A model generated the notes under the pieces. It worked only from the letters and a program-made list of their open reading frames with translations, was not told where the DNA came from and ran no database searches. The position numbers were made by a program, and so were the translations under genes. A stretch of DNA of 64,000 bases from the NCBI RefSeq assembly GCF_022201045.2, contig NC_068561.1, forward strand, positions 24,558,501 through 24,622,500. Direction: 5' to 3'. The stretch is from Citrus sinensis. Lineage: Eukaryota; Streptophyta; Magnoliopsida; Sapindales; Rutaceae. Shown here piece after piece: positions 37,341 to 49,809 of the stretch (its first letter is position 1; every line of letters starts with the position of its first letter).

Positions 37341-39560
37341 ATGGAGAGAGAAAAAATAAGTCTTGCTATTCTGTTTCTTCACGTCTTGATCATGCAGCAG
37401 TTTCTTGCGTTTGCTCATGGACAAGCAAGTAATACTTCTCTAACACCGGCCATGTTCATCTTTGGTGAGACTATGATTAACAGTGAAAACAACAACTCCA
37501 TAATGACCATTGCACGAGAAAACTATAGGCATCCTCATGGGATTGATTTTGGCTATCCTACTGACCGCTTCTGCAACGGTATCAGTGCTGCTGGTTGTGC
37601 AGGTACTTAAAAGAAATATACACATCATTTTCATTTAGCAAGGACGTTACTGCTTTATATAGTAAGAAAGTTCTTTACATTTTGCAGCTCATTACCTTGG
37701 TTTGCCATTTATTCCACCTTGACTATGTCCGCTGTCTGAAGGTAAAAACATCATGAAGGGACTAATTAGGCATCTGCTGCAACTGGGATTCCTGACGAGA
37801 TTGGGCGACATTATGTCAGTTCCATATTTTCAGTTCATTGTATGTTACTTGGTTTAACTATTTTATAAAGTTGCACTAGAAATACTTCTCTTCCATTTTA
37901 GCTGAGTGTTTACCACAATTTAACTCATGACTCATGAGGCCAGCAAATAGTTCAGTACCCTTGTTGACAAAATTTTGAACGTATGTAGAAAAATAATCAC
38001 ATCAGTGCACAGTAAGTTTAGTATAGCATATGAAGCAAGTAAATTACGTGCAGAAAAAGACTAGGCTAGTGACTGGACACACCTTCTAATCTCAGTTCTA
38101 CATACCTCTAAAGTGCAGAAAAAGACAAGGCCAATGACCCGAACACCTTATCTCAGTTTCTATAGACCTCCTAAACTAACTTGTCCCCTTCATTTCATAA
38201 ATAACTGATCTCAATATTTGAAAACTACGTTACTAAAAGATTTGACTCAAAGTATTACTATTTTCTGGGAGCAAGGATAACATGTTAAGGATAGATCACT
38301 CTATTTAAGACCACAATCATGTACAACCAATTTTCCAAAAACCAACCGATCTAACCCAGTACATTGCCAAATCACTATTCCTTATTAGTATAGGCAGCAA
38401 TGACTATATAAACAATTATCTCCAGCCAAGCACGTATGCCAGCAGTCAAATCTATAGCGGAGAAGGTTTTGCTGTTCTCATAATAAATAATTTCTCAGAG
38501 CAATTATCAGTATGTCCTTATCATAAGCCTTGAGGGAGTGTGTGTGTTTGTATGTAAGTTTATCTTGTATCGTATTTTGTCATATAAAATGTTTATATTA
38601 TTCTAGGAAGATGGTTTGAGAAGGCAATATATCAATCATGAAATTAGGAAAGGAATGGAATGTACATCTTCCCAGAAAATGGCTTCACATCTTCCTAGAA
38701 AATGACTTCAGCTCCACCTAATCTCATACATTCTCTCAAGATAATACAATAACAACCAATATCAGGTACACTTACATAGATATTATAGATTCCCAAAAGG
38801 ACATGGATGGAATGCAGACCAAACCATACCTGATTTGAATATAATCAGAAGTAGCTTATATAAGTAAACCAGACAAAGTGGCATAAAAGTGATGCCTGAA
38901 CTACGGGACTAAGTGGTTATCATCTTGGTTCCACCGGATTAAATTCTCTCAACTACCCAGTAGTCATCTTTGTAACACCTGCATCACAAAGAAACCGAGA
39001 ATTCTGTAGACCCAACGTTTATTAACAAAGAATATATTGCGTGGTTCATGCAAATATATATCTACCTGCAAGAATTTCTCCATTATTTTGCTCTTTTCTT
39101 TTTCCGAGGTTACATGTATGCTGAAATGCCCAAAGTAGAAAGCTTTATCCGAGCAAGAATTAGAAAAACTAGGTTATGTAACCTAAAAAAACATAGCCCG
39201 GATACATTTCACAATAAAATGTAACAAAAATACAAGTGGATTGTGACAGAACTTGTGCGTGCTAAATATTTACAAGCAGCTTAAGAAAAATCCTCCATTT
39301 CTAACTCAATGTGTAACTGCTTAGGAAAAAGCTGAATACTAACCTGAAAAATGATAATAAAATAATAACCATAAATGATATTTTCTTGTATCTCTAGAAA
39401 TTGTACATCTTGGGAGTGCGGAAAACGGTGTGTGCTAGACTTGGACCACTTGGTTGCATACCCAGTAAATATCTTTGGCAAGCAGCAACAACAGCTGTAA
39501 TTGAGCAGGTCAACAACTTGGTTACAATATTCAACAGCATCTCATTCAGCTCACCTTTTG
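37341..39560 (+). pseudogene. Dead fourth GDSL esterase copy
   Basis: Exon 1 (37341-37602) is open with a good signal peptide and keeps the phase-1 donor, but the active-site block reads FIFGETMINSENNNS where the family has [12 protein letters not shown], so the nucleophile Ser is gone. The exon 2 equivalent (from 37688) starts AHYLGLPFIPP, meets TGA and then continues as ASAATGIPDEIGRHY in another frame. A piece of exon 3 ([13 protein letters not shown]) is at about 38385-38440, and a piece of exon 4 (LYILGVRKTVCARLGPLGCIPS) at 39398-39465. The exon 5 region is not found. About 950 bases of unrelated sequence separate the exon 3 and 4 traces. It is more distant from copies 1-3 than they are from each other. 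Confidence 0.85.
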
Positions 39561-39652
39561 TCTTCTTTCAATTCATCAATACTGAAATTTTTCAAGACTC
39601 AGCATCAGTGTTGCAAGTTCTTCAGCCTCTCTATCATTCAAATTTCTTTTAA

Positions 39653-41798
39653 AATTGGACCTCCAATTCCAATTATTCTGGATGAAACATTCCTAGAAAG
39701 GCATAATATGTACAAATGGGGGAATTTCTCACAACAAAAAAACAGCCCTCTATTTATCCTCCCAAAAATGATTATACTTCCCATTTCCCACTTCTAAGGC
39801 AACATGATTAAGAAAATTAGGGTAGTCCTTAGATATAGCTTTCCGAGGGTTTCTATTGAATATTTCAAATACTATTCAATCTAAATATAACTTTTTCACA
39901 ACCAAAAAAAAAAAAAAAAATCGACATCAACCCTTCTTTTAATTTTCTGACCCTTTTTGCATTTCCAAATGAAAAATTTATCTAAATAGTACAATGGCAC
40001 CAATTTCCAAGGTTTCTCGTCACAAACAAAGCTTGTTGTGGAAACATGAGAAATGGAGGGCATCTTACCTGCCTTCCCCTGCAGCAACCATGGGCTAACA
40101 GAAATCAAAACATCTTCTGGGATCCTTTCATCCAAAACTGCCAATGCAATTGTAGTTGATAAAAGTAACAAACACTTGCTTTTCAATAAGCATTGACCAC
40201 CTGGCAGAACTATGGAGGATATAAGAGAGAAGAAAAGTCCAGTGTAACAGCCTTCATTTCTATTACTCAACAGTATGGCGGCCTTTATTTCTGTTACTAC
40301 TCTAGTTTTCATGTAGATGATGCAAGTGAGCAACAAAATACATGGCATTGCCATACTATCTAAAAAAGCTTCAGTAAACCAAATCTGTAGAACATTTTCA
40401 TTCTTCCTTGATTAAGGTGACTGTTAGTCTTACCTTGAAGCTGATGGCCCAATCAAAAGAGGACATCATTATCTCCAAAACATCTAGACTTGTTTTAAAA
40501 CAAGGCTACCAAGCTAGTAGAGAACCTAAAGCAGCCAAAAAGAATACAGATTAATTCTCTGTGAAAAGCATTTCGTAAGAATTAGAAACGATCAAACTGA
40601 ATAACTCCAGCCATGATGCACCCTATCCCACAAGAGACTCTTCTTGCTGCTGGACATGAAGAAACACTCATACCGGATTCTTGAGAAAGAATTATGGTGA
40701 AAATTGCAGTTTGTCCAACAAAATTGCTGTACAAATCAACAAAGGAGTATTCCCCTCTCTTATCCAACAATTGTGAAATCTCCACGTAACTCCATGCAAA
40801 ATATGACAAAACTCAGGGAAAAGATCGGTTGACACCCCCTACTTGGCTAGATATTTGACAGATTACAGATGGGACATGGAAAGAATGATTAAAACCCCTA
40901 CGATTTCACCTGAGCATGGGAATAAAATTAAAATTTTGTGACAAATCAATTAGTGATGTACATTTGAGTACCCCTTTAACCATCATAAATAATTTCAAGT
41001 AACTTTTGAAGTTCTAACCATATTTACTTGAGAAGCAGTGATAATATAAATTACACCGTGCTATCCTTGACTAAAAATCTAAGAGGGTTCGTTATATATC
41101 TTTTAGCTACTTATGTCAATTTCAGAAGAAGGGAAAAAGGACAATAGTTCTAAATTTGAGCAAAAGAAGCAGCACAAAAAAAAACCAGCTAACTTAAGCA
41201 ACAAAGGCTCGAGATATATGAACAAGAATCAACACTAGACGATTGTATAAATGAACCAACATGAATAAATAATAAGAAAGTAACAAAATTTCAATATAAG
41301 ATACTTGCAAGTGCTAAACAATTTCAAAAAGTGTACAAAAACTTTAAAGGTAAAAAGAAGGAAAAATTCTTCTTACAATTGTTCCTAGGCATTAGCATAC
41401 ATTTAAGTACATTCTATATTTAGCCCAGCTCTATTCCAGTTATAAATTACAACAGGGCGCCCATTCCATATGCACAGAGCCCAGACCAGACGATGCCAAG
41501 GAATGCTTTCTAGAAAATTCAGTGACAAAACCTGCTTGGCTGCTTCCAAGCGTAATTACTCTATTCACCATAATGGTGTGATGTAAGCACATGCTCCACC
41601 CTTCATACTGATGCAACATGCAAAACTCAATGAATTTGGATCATAAATCAGCCAGAAAAGGTCAGAGAACTTTGGGAGGATCCGTCAGACAATCAGAAGT
41701 GGAATTAGTAAAAGAGGAGGTTAAAAGTGAAGATTATACCCTCATAAACCTCTCAATAGAAAATAAAATGTTAGGCCCCGAAGCTAAAAATTTCCAGC
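39653..41798. other. Spacer and 3' flank of the F-box gene
   Basis: The part right of about 41380 is probably the 3' UTR of the minus-strand F-box gene. The rest has several loose frames, one of 152 codons (40354-39896, minus), but it ends in a poly-Phe run from poly-A and shows no domain. I see no supported gene. Confidence 0.35.
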
Positions 41799-43094
41799 TC
41801 AATAGATGGAAGCATCAAATCTTGGCTCATAAAAGCAGACCTGGCTATTATACGACTGAAGAGCACATCCAGCAATCCAAGACCAAGCTTTCTTATCCAC
41901 ATCGTAAAGAAGGCCCTTCCCTTGGTTCCACGATGTAAAACAGATTAAATTATCCTGTCCAAAGCACTCAAATCTTTCAGCTGATAGCCTTAATAAAGCT
42001 CGAAAATATTTTGGCGGCATCCTACTCATCTCCACCCACATAATCTTTGAATGATCCAATTCCCAAATTCTCATGCTCTGGAGGGTACTATAGAGACCAA
42101 TCCTTCCAACAAGAAACAGACGCTTCTGTGTACCAGCAACCAAATACCCGTCTAACAAGGAACGGGGGAACTTCGCCGGGATGTGTTCCCAGTAACCTGT
42201 GTCTAGCCTGTACATCATCAAACCCAGTGGCGAAAGAGTTTCCAAATACAACCGGGAGTCACAATACGCCATCTTTGAAGAGCAAAGATTAACTGCAGGC
42301 ATTATCTGGTGGACAGCCCATCTGTCAAGTTTTGAATCATACACTTCAGTGGGCAATGACTTGTCACCATATATATCACTAGTCGCAATCACTTTGAATG
42401 AACGGTCCACCCGGTCAACAACCATTATCAACTGTCTTTGCTGATTATAATGCATGCTCGGCAATGTCCTCCATGATTGGGTAAGCGGATTGCACACGAG
42501 TGTTCTGAAAGTTAGCCCATCAAGCCCAGAAAAACAAACAAGACCACCTGAAGAACCAACCAACCAGAATGCCCACAGAGGCAAAAAATTAAATGGAATC
42601 CTATACCATGTTTTCAGCGGCAAGCTAAAAACTGAGCATTGCGGTGTCTGAGAGTTCTTCCAAAATGTAAGAAGACAAGGCCCATGAGATGGCACTTGTG
42701 AATGAAATTTAAGAAAACTACCATCCTGAAGTATAGAATTCCACCGTCTACAAACAGAACGAAGCCGAAAGATCATAAAAGGAGGAACCCTGGCTAAAAT
42801 CTCATTCAACAAGTCTTCAGGCAACATCGCCCAGATGTTATCTTCCATTTGGACATCTGGATGGATTGCTTTACCAAATGTAGCTGCCGTTTCCTCATCT
42901 AAACCACGAGGTTTTGTCTTAATCACCTTTTGCCTAGAAGGGCTAGTATTTCTCGATCCAACACGACCCATAGGGCTTGTGTTTCTTGAACCACCACCCC
43001 TAATAGGTGACACTTGCTTAGGACACCTCTCTTGTGAACTAGATAATGTAGCTTCCCCGGACCTAGAATCAGAAGCTTGACCAATGCCTTCCAT
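41799..43094 (-). CDS. F-box/kelch-type protein, At5g15710 type
   Basis: Adaptor of an SCF ubiquitin ligase that brings a target to the complex, target unknown. A single coding exon gives 431 residues; Arabidopsis At5g15710 is about the same length and, from memory, nearly identical over long stretches such as [21 protein letters not shown] Ser-rich N-terminal region with two GSRNTSP repeats (35-41 and 46-52) precedes the F-box at about 88-130 ([20 protein letters not shown]). Kelch-like repeats follow, with [13 protein letters not shown] and [12 protein letters not shown]. The Met at 43094 (MEGIGQ) was chosen to match relatives; an in-frame Met at 43148 lies in likely 5' UTR. The unusual conservation and single-copy state contrast with the decaying F-box pair at 18-21 kb. 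Confidence 0.93.
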   Translation of the reverse strand: MEGIGQASDSRSGEATLSSSQERCPKQVSPIRGGGSRNTSPMGRVGSRNTSPSRQKVIKTKPRGLDEETAATFGKAIHPDVQMEDNIWAMLPEDLLNEILARVPPFMIFRLRSVCRRWNSILQDGSFLKFHSQVPSHGPCLLTFWKNSQTPQCSVFSLPLKTWYRIPFNFLPLWAFWLVGSSGGLVCFSGLDGLTFRTLVCNPLTQSWRTLPSMHYNQQRQLIMVVDRVDRSFKVIATSDIYGDKSLPTEVYDSKLDRWAVHQIMPAVNLCSSKMAYCDSRLYLETLSPLGLMMYRLDTGYWEHIPAKFPRSLLDGYLVAGTQKRLFLVGRIGLYSTLQSMRIWELDHSKIMWVEMSRMPPKYFRALLRLSAERFECFGQDNLICFTSWNQGKGLLYDVDKKAWSWIAGCALQSYNSQVCFYEPRFDASIY

Positions 43095-43650
43095 GTTAAC
43101 AATCCCTAAAGACTCAATTAACCAAAGACAAGCTCTTATATACACCAAATGTATACTCTATTCCAAGTTTTACACACCAAAAAGATCCAAACTTTCAAGC
43201 TCAAGTGCATTCAGTCACAACCCAATAAGAAATTCTGATCGGAAACACCAAATGTAAGCTCCCAATTCACTTTCCAGATAACAAAAATTCAAACTTTCAA
43301 GCTCAAATATTGATTTCAAGCCTCAAACAACAATACCCAAAACCCCAAACAATCAAATAACAACTGTCCTTCAAAAGCCCTAACATTTAGCCAGATCCCC
43401 AAATGACCCACTTTCAATAAATGGTAAAATTAAATCAACAACTATAATATTAAATGAGCTACAGAGCGAAGATCAACTAACAATAATTCAAAGATCGAAA
43501 CTTTGAGGGTTATTTAGCAGGTGGGTTACCTTTGAATTCAAGAATCATGAAACTCACTTTTGGCTTTTAGTGGGATAAAGCTTCCTCAGAGAACTCAAAA
43601 GAAGAAAACTTGGGCATTGAAATGAGAGAAGAAAGAAGCCAACCCAAAAG
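43095..43650 (-). promoter_or_regulatory. 5' UTR and probable leader intron of the F-box gene
   Basis: On the minus strand a donor AAAG|GTAACC at about 43533 and AG sites before 43150 allow a leader intron of roughly 400 bases. The first exon would lie at about 43535-43650, rich in GA. Confidence 0.4.
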
Positions 43651-44553
43651 ACTTTTTTTTTTCCTAACATTGCTTCTGATTTGTTTTGTCATTATTTGGT
43701 GTAATTAATGAAAAAAAATTGATTTTTGGAGACACTTTATGCTGTGCCATCTGTTGATCCTGATTATGATGCTTGCCTAATCAATGCTTGCCATTTCAGC
43801 AAACTTTCAAAATTCGTTAGTCAATACGCCATGACAATGCGATTTCATTTCAATTAGTTAATATGGACAGTCAATTTATTAATGAAATTAGGTTTTTATT
43901 GATTTGTTTCTTTTTAGTTTTTGTTTTTCCTTACCTATCCAATAATAATAATAATAATAATAATAAGCTGGAGTGTTAGGTATTTTGACAAATACTTTAA
44001 AATAACCCTCTTATTAAAATGTATAAAATCAATGGAGTCTATATTAAATTATATTTTAACATATGAAAAATAAATTTATAAAATTTCCTTTAAAATGAAG
44101 ACTGGAAATCCTCAACAGTTTAAATATACATATACAGAGATAAATAAAAGTTAACAATGGATATTATTAGAATGGACGGTGAGGATCGATGGGCAATTAT
44201 GAGAAGAGAAATGTTTGTGACGGAGAATATTTTTGTTTCGTTTAAAAGAATTATAAAATACAAGTTAATCGGGTCCACTAAATGCTGTTGATCTTTCATC
44301 GTTGGGCTCCACTAACTCATCAAGCGGTTGTTGATATCTTTGATTAAAAAACAGTTGTTCGTTCAACTGACGCTCCGAGTGGGGCCTACCTGATAGCGCG
44401 CCCCTTCAATTTAAGCATGACCAAAAAATATTTAATTAAAAAATTGTGGAAAATAATTGTTGTCACAGAAAATTTGAGGCCCCTTCAATTTAAGTTTTGG
44501 ATAAAAAACAAGGAATACTGAAAATTGTAAGAAAATGTGTTTGCCAAATCTTA

Positions 44554-44589
<36 letters not shown>

Positions 44590-45708
44590 ATATTATTCTA
44601 GCTTTTAGTTCAAAATTTGAAAACAATTTAAAATTTGTTTTTCCGTGTTTTCATTTAACAGTTTCCAAATCAAATATTATATTAAACACATTTTAAAATA
44701 CTCAAAATGGTAAGAGATCAAATCAAGTTTTTGAATTACGGATTTAAATGAAGAAGTATTTAGTGTTAAATTTAAAATGCATTTTCAATTTTAAGAACGA
44801 TGATGATTTTATTAAGGAAACAAAAAGAATAAATAATCTTATATTTAAAAGTAATTTATTTTGTCATAGGCGTTCCTCGACTAAACATGAATGTGTCTTG
44901 TGTTCGCAATCATCTAAAGAGAAATTTTAAAATACATCATAGATACTATATTAGTCGTACAATAAAAAAATCATGTTATGTATTTACTATGAAAAAATAT
45001 CATGCAAGTAGTAGTTATATTAAATCTAAATACATATATCATACATGTATTAGTTAATTGTATTATCTTGACAACAAATAACAAAGTTATAATTCTTAAA
45101 TCTAAATACACAGAGAGAGACATTTGTTGATTAGGTGATATCGAAGTTTCCTCACCTGCAAATTTTTTTTAAAAAAATTCAATAAAATGTATGAAGGCAA
45201 TTGTAGTCAATTATAAATTTATAAATTCATATTCTTATTACACCAACTATAATTATCTAAGTAGAGTCTTGACAAAATTTTATCGTAAATATCATTAATC
45301 TGCATTCAATTATTTAAAAACAAAAGCAGAATTAAAAATCATTTTATTTTTGGGTTATCGTCAATTAGCGATTTGAATTTTGAAGCATCATGCCACTCCG
45401 GCAATGAATCGAGGCATGGACAATTCAAGCCACAACCAGAGCCCCATAAATATTGTATTACGTGAGGCCACCACCTTTCAAATAACACCACTACTAACCC
45501 ATAATTGATTTTTTTTTTTTTGGTTATAAGATGAACACCGGGTAAAAATTTATTTAGTCCCTATATTTTAAGATTATTATCCATTTAGTCACTGTATTTT
45601 TAAAATTATCTCGAAACATCCCTACTGTTAAAGTATTGATACAACTACCATTATTTTTTATTTCTTTTGGCTTACTTTTACAATATTACATTTTTATAAT
45701 AATTTTTT
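43651..45708. other. Gene-poor spacer with microsatellites
   Basis: AT-rich. Holds an (AAT)n run at about 43941-43966 and an (AT)n run at about 44559-44587. Around 45545-45600 is TTTAGTCCCTATATTTTAAG, a motif common near plant transposon ends. No gene seen. Confidence 0.4.
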
Positions 45709-45929
45709 TATTTGGACATTAATAAAATAAAATAATTAAATTACTAAGTTAACTTTAAAAAATAAAATAAAAATTATATTAATTTTTTTGCAAGTACCAT
45801 TTGCCCACTTGATAGTTTGCATATAATTTTTGGCAATTTAATTTTGACAATTAAAAATTAATATAATTTTTTTTATGTTTAGGGTTAAATTGATAATTTA
45901 ATTATTTTCTTTTTATTAATGTCCAAATA
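45709..45929. repeat. Foldback element with about 80-bp inverted arms
   Basis: TATTTGGACATTAATAAAA starting at 45709 is the complement of TTTTATTAATGTCCAAATA ending at 45929, and the match continues inwards over AATAATTAAATTA-type sequence for about 80 bases with small gaps, leaving a loop of about 60. It is compatible with a MITE or an inverted duplication. No clear target duplication was seen. Confidence 0.6.
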
Positions 45930-46579
45930 GATAAAATAAAGTATACATATATTATATTAAGCAAAAAATGGAGAAACTATACAATAATTAAATTCATGGG
46001 AAATTTTAATACACAGACATTTTATGGTACATTCGACAGTGTTCTTCACTGTCTAGTTTATTACAATATAGGATGTAACCACCGCAAAAATTCACAAGAT
46101 CTATGATTGAGCATGGTCTACTATATTTAAATAACACGGAGAAATGCACGGTTTCTCTCTAATTATTTTAATATACCGCCAAAGTTAGGAATAAGTTTTA
46201 AAAAGCTCCATTTGACAAAATTATTATTTTGTCAACGATTTAGTATTGATATCATAGTAAATTAGTTGAAATAAAATTTTATATTTTACGAAGAACATAG
46301 TGACATCAACAATTTCCTTATCGAATTAGATAAAAAGTGAACCACAAGCATCTTTTTGTGACAACAATGCCTTGTGCCTTTTTTGATTCATGATGTAACA
46401 GTGAGTATTGATAAAATTACAAAACTTAAAAGAGTCTGTCACTGGATGATAATACCATCCATCCAATCGAAATCAAAGAATTATAAAGACAGTGCTACTT
46501 TTGTATGAATTAAAATCTCTTAATTTATTATGTGATCAAGACTTGTCTAATATATTCGCCACTAATTTGGTATCTTGTG

Positions 46580-46611
<32 letters not shown>

Positions 46612-46713
46612 AATGGTAAACAAGACATGTATACATTTTTTTTTGTTTTGTTTTGGGATATAGTAGATAGAAAAACACACTATAGACGATTTTTAATCGT
46701 TGATACATATGCA

Positions 46714-46920
46714 TTTTTTTTTTTTTTGACCACGAGGTATCTTGGGGAGAGTCCCAACTGTGGAAGACACCTTTAAGCCCGTACCACAACTTAGATTAGA
46801 AGTCATCACTCGAACGGAGATGCACAGGTTCTCCCAACAAAAGCGACTTTTCTGGGGAGCAAACCCAGTCAAGCCACTTAAGGAGACTCCATTGCCATTA
46901 GAGCCAACACTTTGTTGGTA
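46714..46920 (-). mobile_element. SINE with 11-bp target duplication
   Basis: A 207-base insert flanked by perfect ATACATATGCA copies at 46703-46713 and 46921-46931. Read on the minus strand it has a tRNA-like head (TGGCTCTAATGGCAATGG as a loose A box, ACTGGGTTTGCTCCCC as a loose B box), a body and a run of 14 A (46727-46714) at the 3' end. These are the marks of a tRNA-derived SINE moved by LINE machinery. The perfect duplication points to a fairly recent insertion. I do not recognise the family name. Confidence 0.8.
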
Positions 46921-47369
46921 ATACATATGCACTTTTATTATACTAAAACAACTCTCTTTATTAGTATTAAACCAATACCGATTCATGCAAATTAAATATT
47001 TTAATCGAGAATTGGCGCAAGTAAAGATTTTTAATTTAATAACAGGGAAAAGAGAAGTAAAAAAATAATCAAAATTAAAACTGTAAAAAAAATTCCAAAA
47101 CATTAAACATTTACAACTGCTGCTTGCGTTCTAGCCGGAGGGCTCTCACTCTACTGGGCGAGCATCCCCAGCTGATGACTGGACAAGAGATTTCTTGCCA
47201 AATCATTCAGAGAAGTTGCTAACTGACGCAAAGCACTAACTTAATATACCTTCTTTTCGGTCGTGCGAAGTTAAATAAACTTAAAAAATATTCAAATAAG
47301 AATTCGTCCCCACGTGCAAACATTAATTTATCATCCGGATGGAACTGAAAAAATTGAAGAAACTCTTAT

Positions 47370-48190
47370 CTATATTTTAAAATCGTTTGGACGTCTGCGC
47401 CTGAGCGCCATTCTTCAAATAAGTTCAACCCTTCAACACCTGCGGTGACTTCAGGTGGTTCAAAAAATTGGAAAAACTTTCCTTTGCCTTCTCTATCAAA
47501 ACTGTCCTGGATACCAATGAATGACCGTCCTAAAAACACTACCAGCAGCAGCAGCAGCAAGCAAAATTTAGATTGTTTAAGCTAGTAATAGTATATATAA
47601 AACAATAGAGAACGACGAGACTTATCTCAATGATCGATCTTACTACAAATAATATAGCTCTCAAATAGACGTTACCTGACAGCTTCCCTGAGAACAAGAT
47701 TAGCTTCATCAATCACGCGATAAGTCTATTCCAAGACAGAATTCTTGAAGTCTGGATTGGGGCCACAGGTGAATTCAAGCTTGAGTTCCTCAGAATCATT
47801 AATCCCAGACCACTTAATGTCCGTTAGATACTTGACCATGGCGATACCAAAATAAAAAAAAAACTTAATACTCAAGTAACTTACTTCTGGATGAAGCAAA
47901 TGGTAATATCTCATTGCAATGAGCCAGAAAATCTAGTACTTTTCTCTCTGCATTGTGAGTTTATGTACATAAACAATCAAATACAATTCCACGAGGAATT
48001 TGCCACAATAATATTTTAAGGAATTTCATAATTCCTGTTTTGATATGCAAAGGGTGTCCTTGTTAGCCTTATCCTCTTCCTAGACCATTGCACCATAATT
48101 TGGGGCCCCTTGGACTTCATTAACACCGCTAATAATATCACATCTCTGCAAGAACACTACAACCAACTGTTGCAAAGTGCAATCGGTAGA
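47370..48190 (-). pseudogene. NAP1-like nucleosome assembly protein pseudogene
   Basis: Pieces of the histone chaperone NAP1 occur in order on the minus strand: CDIISGVNEVQGAPNYGAM (about 48150-48090), FWLIAMRYYHLLHPE followed by a GTAAG donor (about 47926-47883), VKYLTDIKWSGINDSEELK and FTCGPNPDFKNSVLE (to 47727), TYRVIDEANLVLREAV (to about 47678), then TVIHWYPGQF and FFQFFEPPEV (47550-47440). NAP1 proteins have the matching order of NGVVEVEGA, PDFWL, LKYLKDIKW, NPYFKN and IEWYPG. In-frame stops and frame changes break it, for example a TAG after KNSVLE. Intron-like gaps with splice signals remain, so it is a decayed duplicate and not a processed copy. Confidence 0.75.
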
Positions 48191-48596
48191 TAGATCCTAT
48201 GTTAATGACTTAATGTTAGTAATTAAAACAAAAATCTTCTTCAAAAACATTATCGCTTTTATATATCAAACCTATACAGCATTCAAAAGAGAATGCTTTG
48301 ATTTATTTAAAAAAAAAATAACAAAATGATAATATCACCGCTGATAATATTTGTACGGTTAGTGTACTAATCAGATGTTTTTATCATTTGATTTGCAAGT
48401 TTCCAATTTTTGAAGTAGAATGATGTTGGTTTGTTGCAATCTTAATCTTAACGTTACACCTACTGAGATTTTTGATGGTTTGGCGAACTTTCTTAAAGAG
48501 TTTAGAGAAGAATCCAAAAGAAAAGAAAAAAAAGAACGAGAGAAGAAAACGGAGGAAAAAAAAGAAAGATTATGCAAAAATGTTTACACTGAGTTC

Positions 48597-48657
48597 ATCC
48601 AGGTGAAACTCAGACGATTATGCAAAAATGTCGGCTCCCTTATCCCAAAGCAAAAGT
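48597..48657 (+). repeat. 61-bp direct repeat, copy 1
   Basis: CATCCAGGTGAAACTCAGAC through CAAAAGT, repeated at 49748-49809 with one extra base there. Both are followed by A-rich runs. Nothing else around the two copies is shared for long. Confidence 0.75.
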
Positions 48658-49747
48658 AAGAAAAAAAAAAAAGTCTACACTGAGTTTATAATTAAAAGGT
48701 GTCTCTCATAGTAGGGGCCCTATCCAGAATACCTTGTGGTCAAACAGAAAAAAAAAAAAGAAAAAAATCATGACAATATGTCTGTCGGTTAGTTTTATAA
48801 TTTTAATTAGTCTAAAAATAGTGTGTTTAGAATTTTAATTAGTGTAGACAGCTGAGTTTTTGTATTTATTAAAGAAAATTAAGAATAGATCTAATCCTAT
48901 TCATAAAATTATTTAATTACTATATATTAAAATCTCCTAAAAGAATTAAAAAAACATTAAATCATGAGAGGATCTAAATTTCTCGTAATAATGCCTACAA
49001 AATTGCACCTTTTAAGATTCACGATATATGTTTAATGATGAAACATGTCACTAGATAATATAAATTGTCCATCCAATCAAGCTCAACGAATGTCAAACCA
49101 TACAAAGCTACTTCTGTAAGAATGAAATCTCAGAAAGTGGAAACCCCACAAAAATTAAGAGCAAAAAATCATGCCCAAATTTTAAAAGAAAATTGATGCA
49201 ATAATGTTATGTACAGATGCTATGGCCCATGAAAGCTAACAATTTGAAAAGAAAGATAAGTAGAAGATGACTATCAAGTCCTTGTATTCTTGAATGATTG
49301 ATAAGTGGAGCCTTTTGTGAATTGAAATTCTTTAAATTTTTCACTAAATGTCAAAATATATTGAGACGTTCATTTGCAATTATGTGACAAGTGCTTCAAT
49401 TTTCTCCTCCCTTTGTGACCCGAACCCCATCTCGCATTTTTTCTAATTGGTCCTGACCCCACCTTGTGACTCTGTGATTGCAAGTGTACAACCATGCGTG
49501 ATGGTTTGAATTTTATTTTAAACCGTATCATTTGTGCAAATTTCAATTTGATTGAAGAATTATATATATTCGTCATCAAATTTGCCTCATCTGTTTAATT
49601 TCAATTTGATATGAAATTAATAAAATTCCAACTTTATATGTTTAATTAGTGAATTAGATTATTTAAAGGTAATTTTTCACTAAATACTTTCAAATTTACA
49701 TTCAAAATTTTTTTTTTTTTTTTGAGAAAATAATTTCGCAAAAAATG

Positions 49748-49809
49748 CATCCAGGTGAAACTCAGACGATTATGCAAAAATGTCGGCTCCCTTATCCCCA
49801 AGCAAAAGT
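49748..49809 (+). repeat. 62-bp direct repeat, copy 2
   Basis: Partner of 48597-48657, same orientation, about 1.15 kb apart. Confidence 0.75.

Noticed and set aside
39896-40354. 152-codon minus-strand frame
   Set aside because: Its end is poly-Phe from a poly-A run, there is no domain, and no splice or promoter context supports it.
46580-47103. Open frames across the SINE
   Set aside because: They translate the SINE body and a TA microsatellite.
48420-48659. 79-codon Lys/Glu-rich frame
   Set aside because: The charged stretch comes from an A/G-rich simple sequence; the end is the 61-bp repeat.
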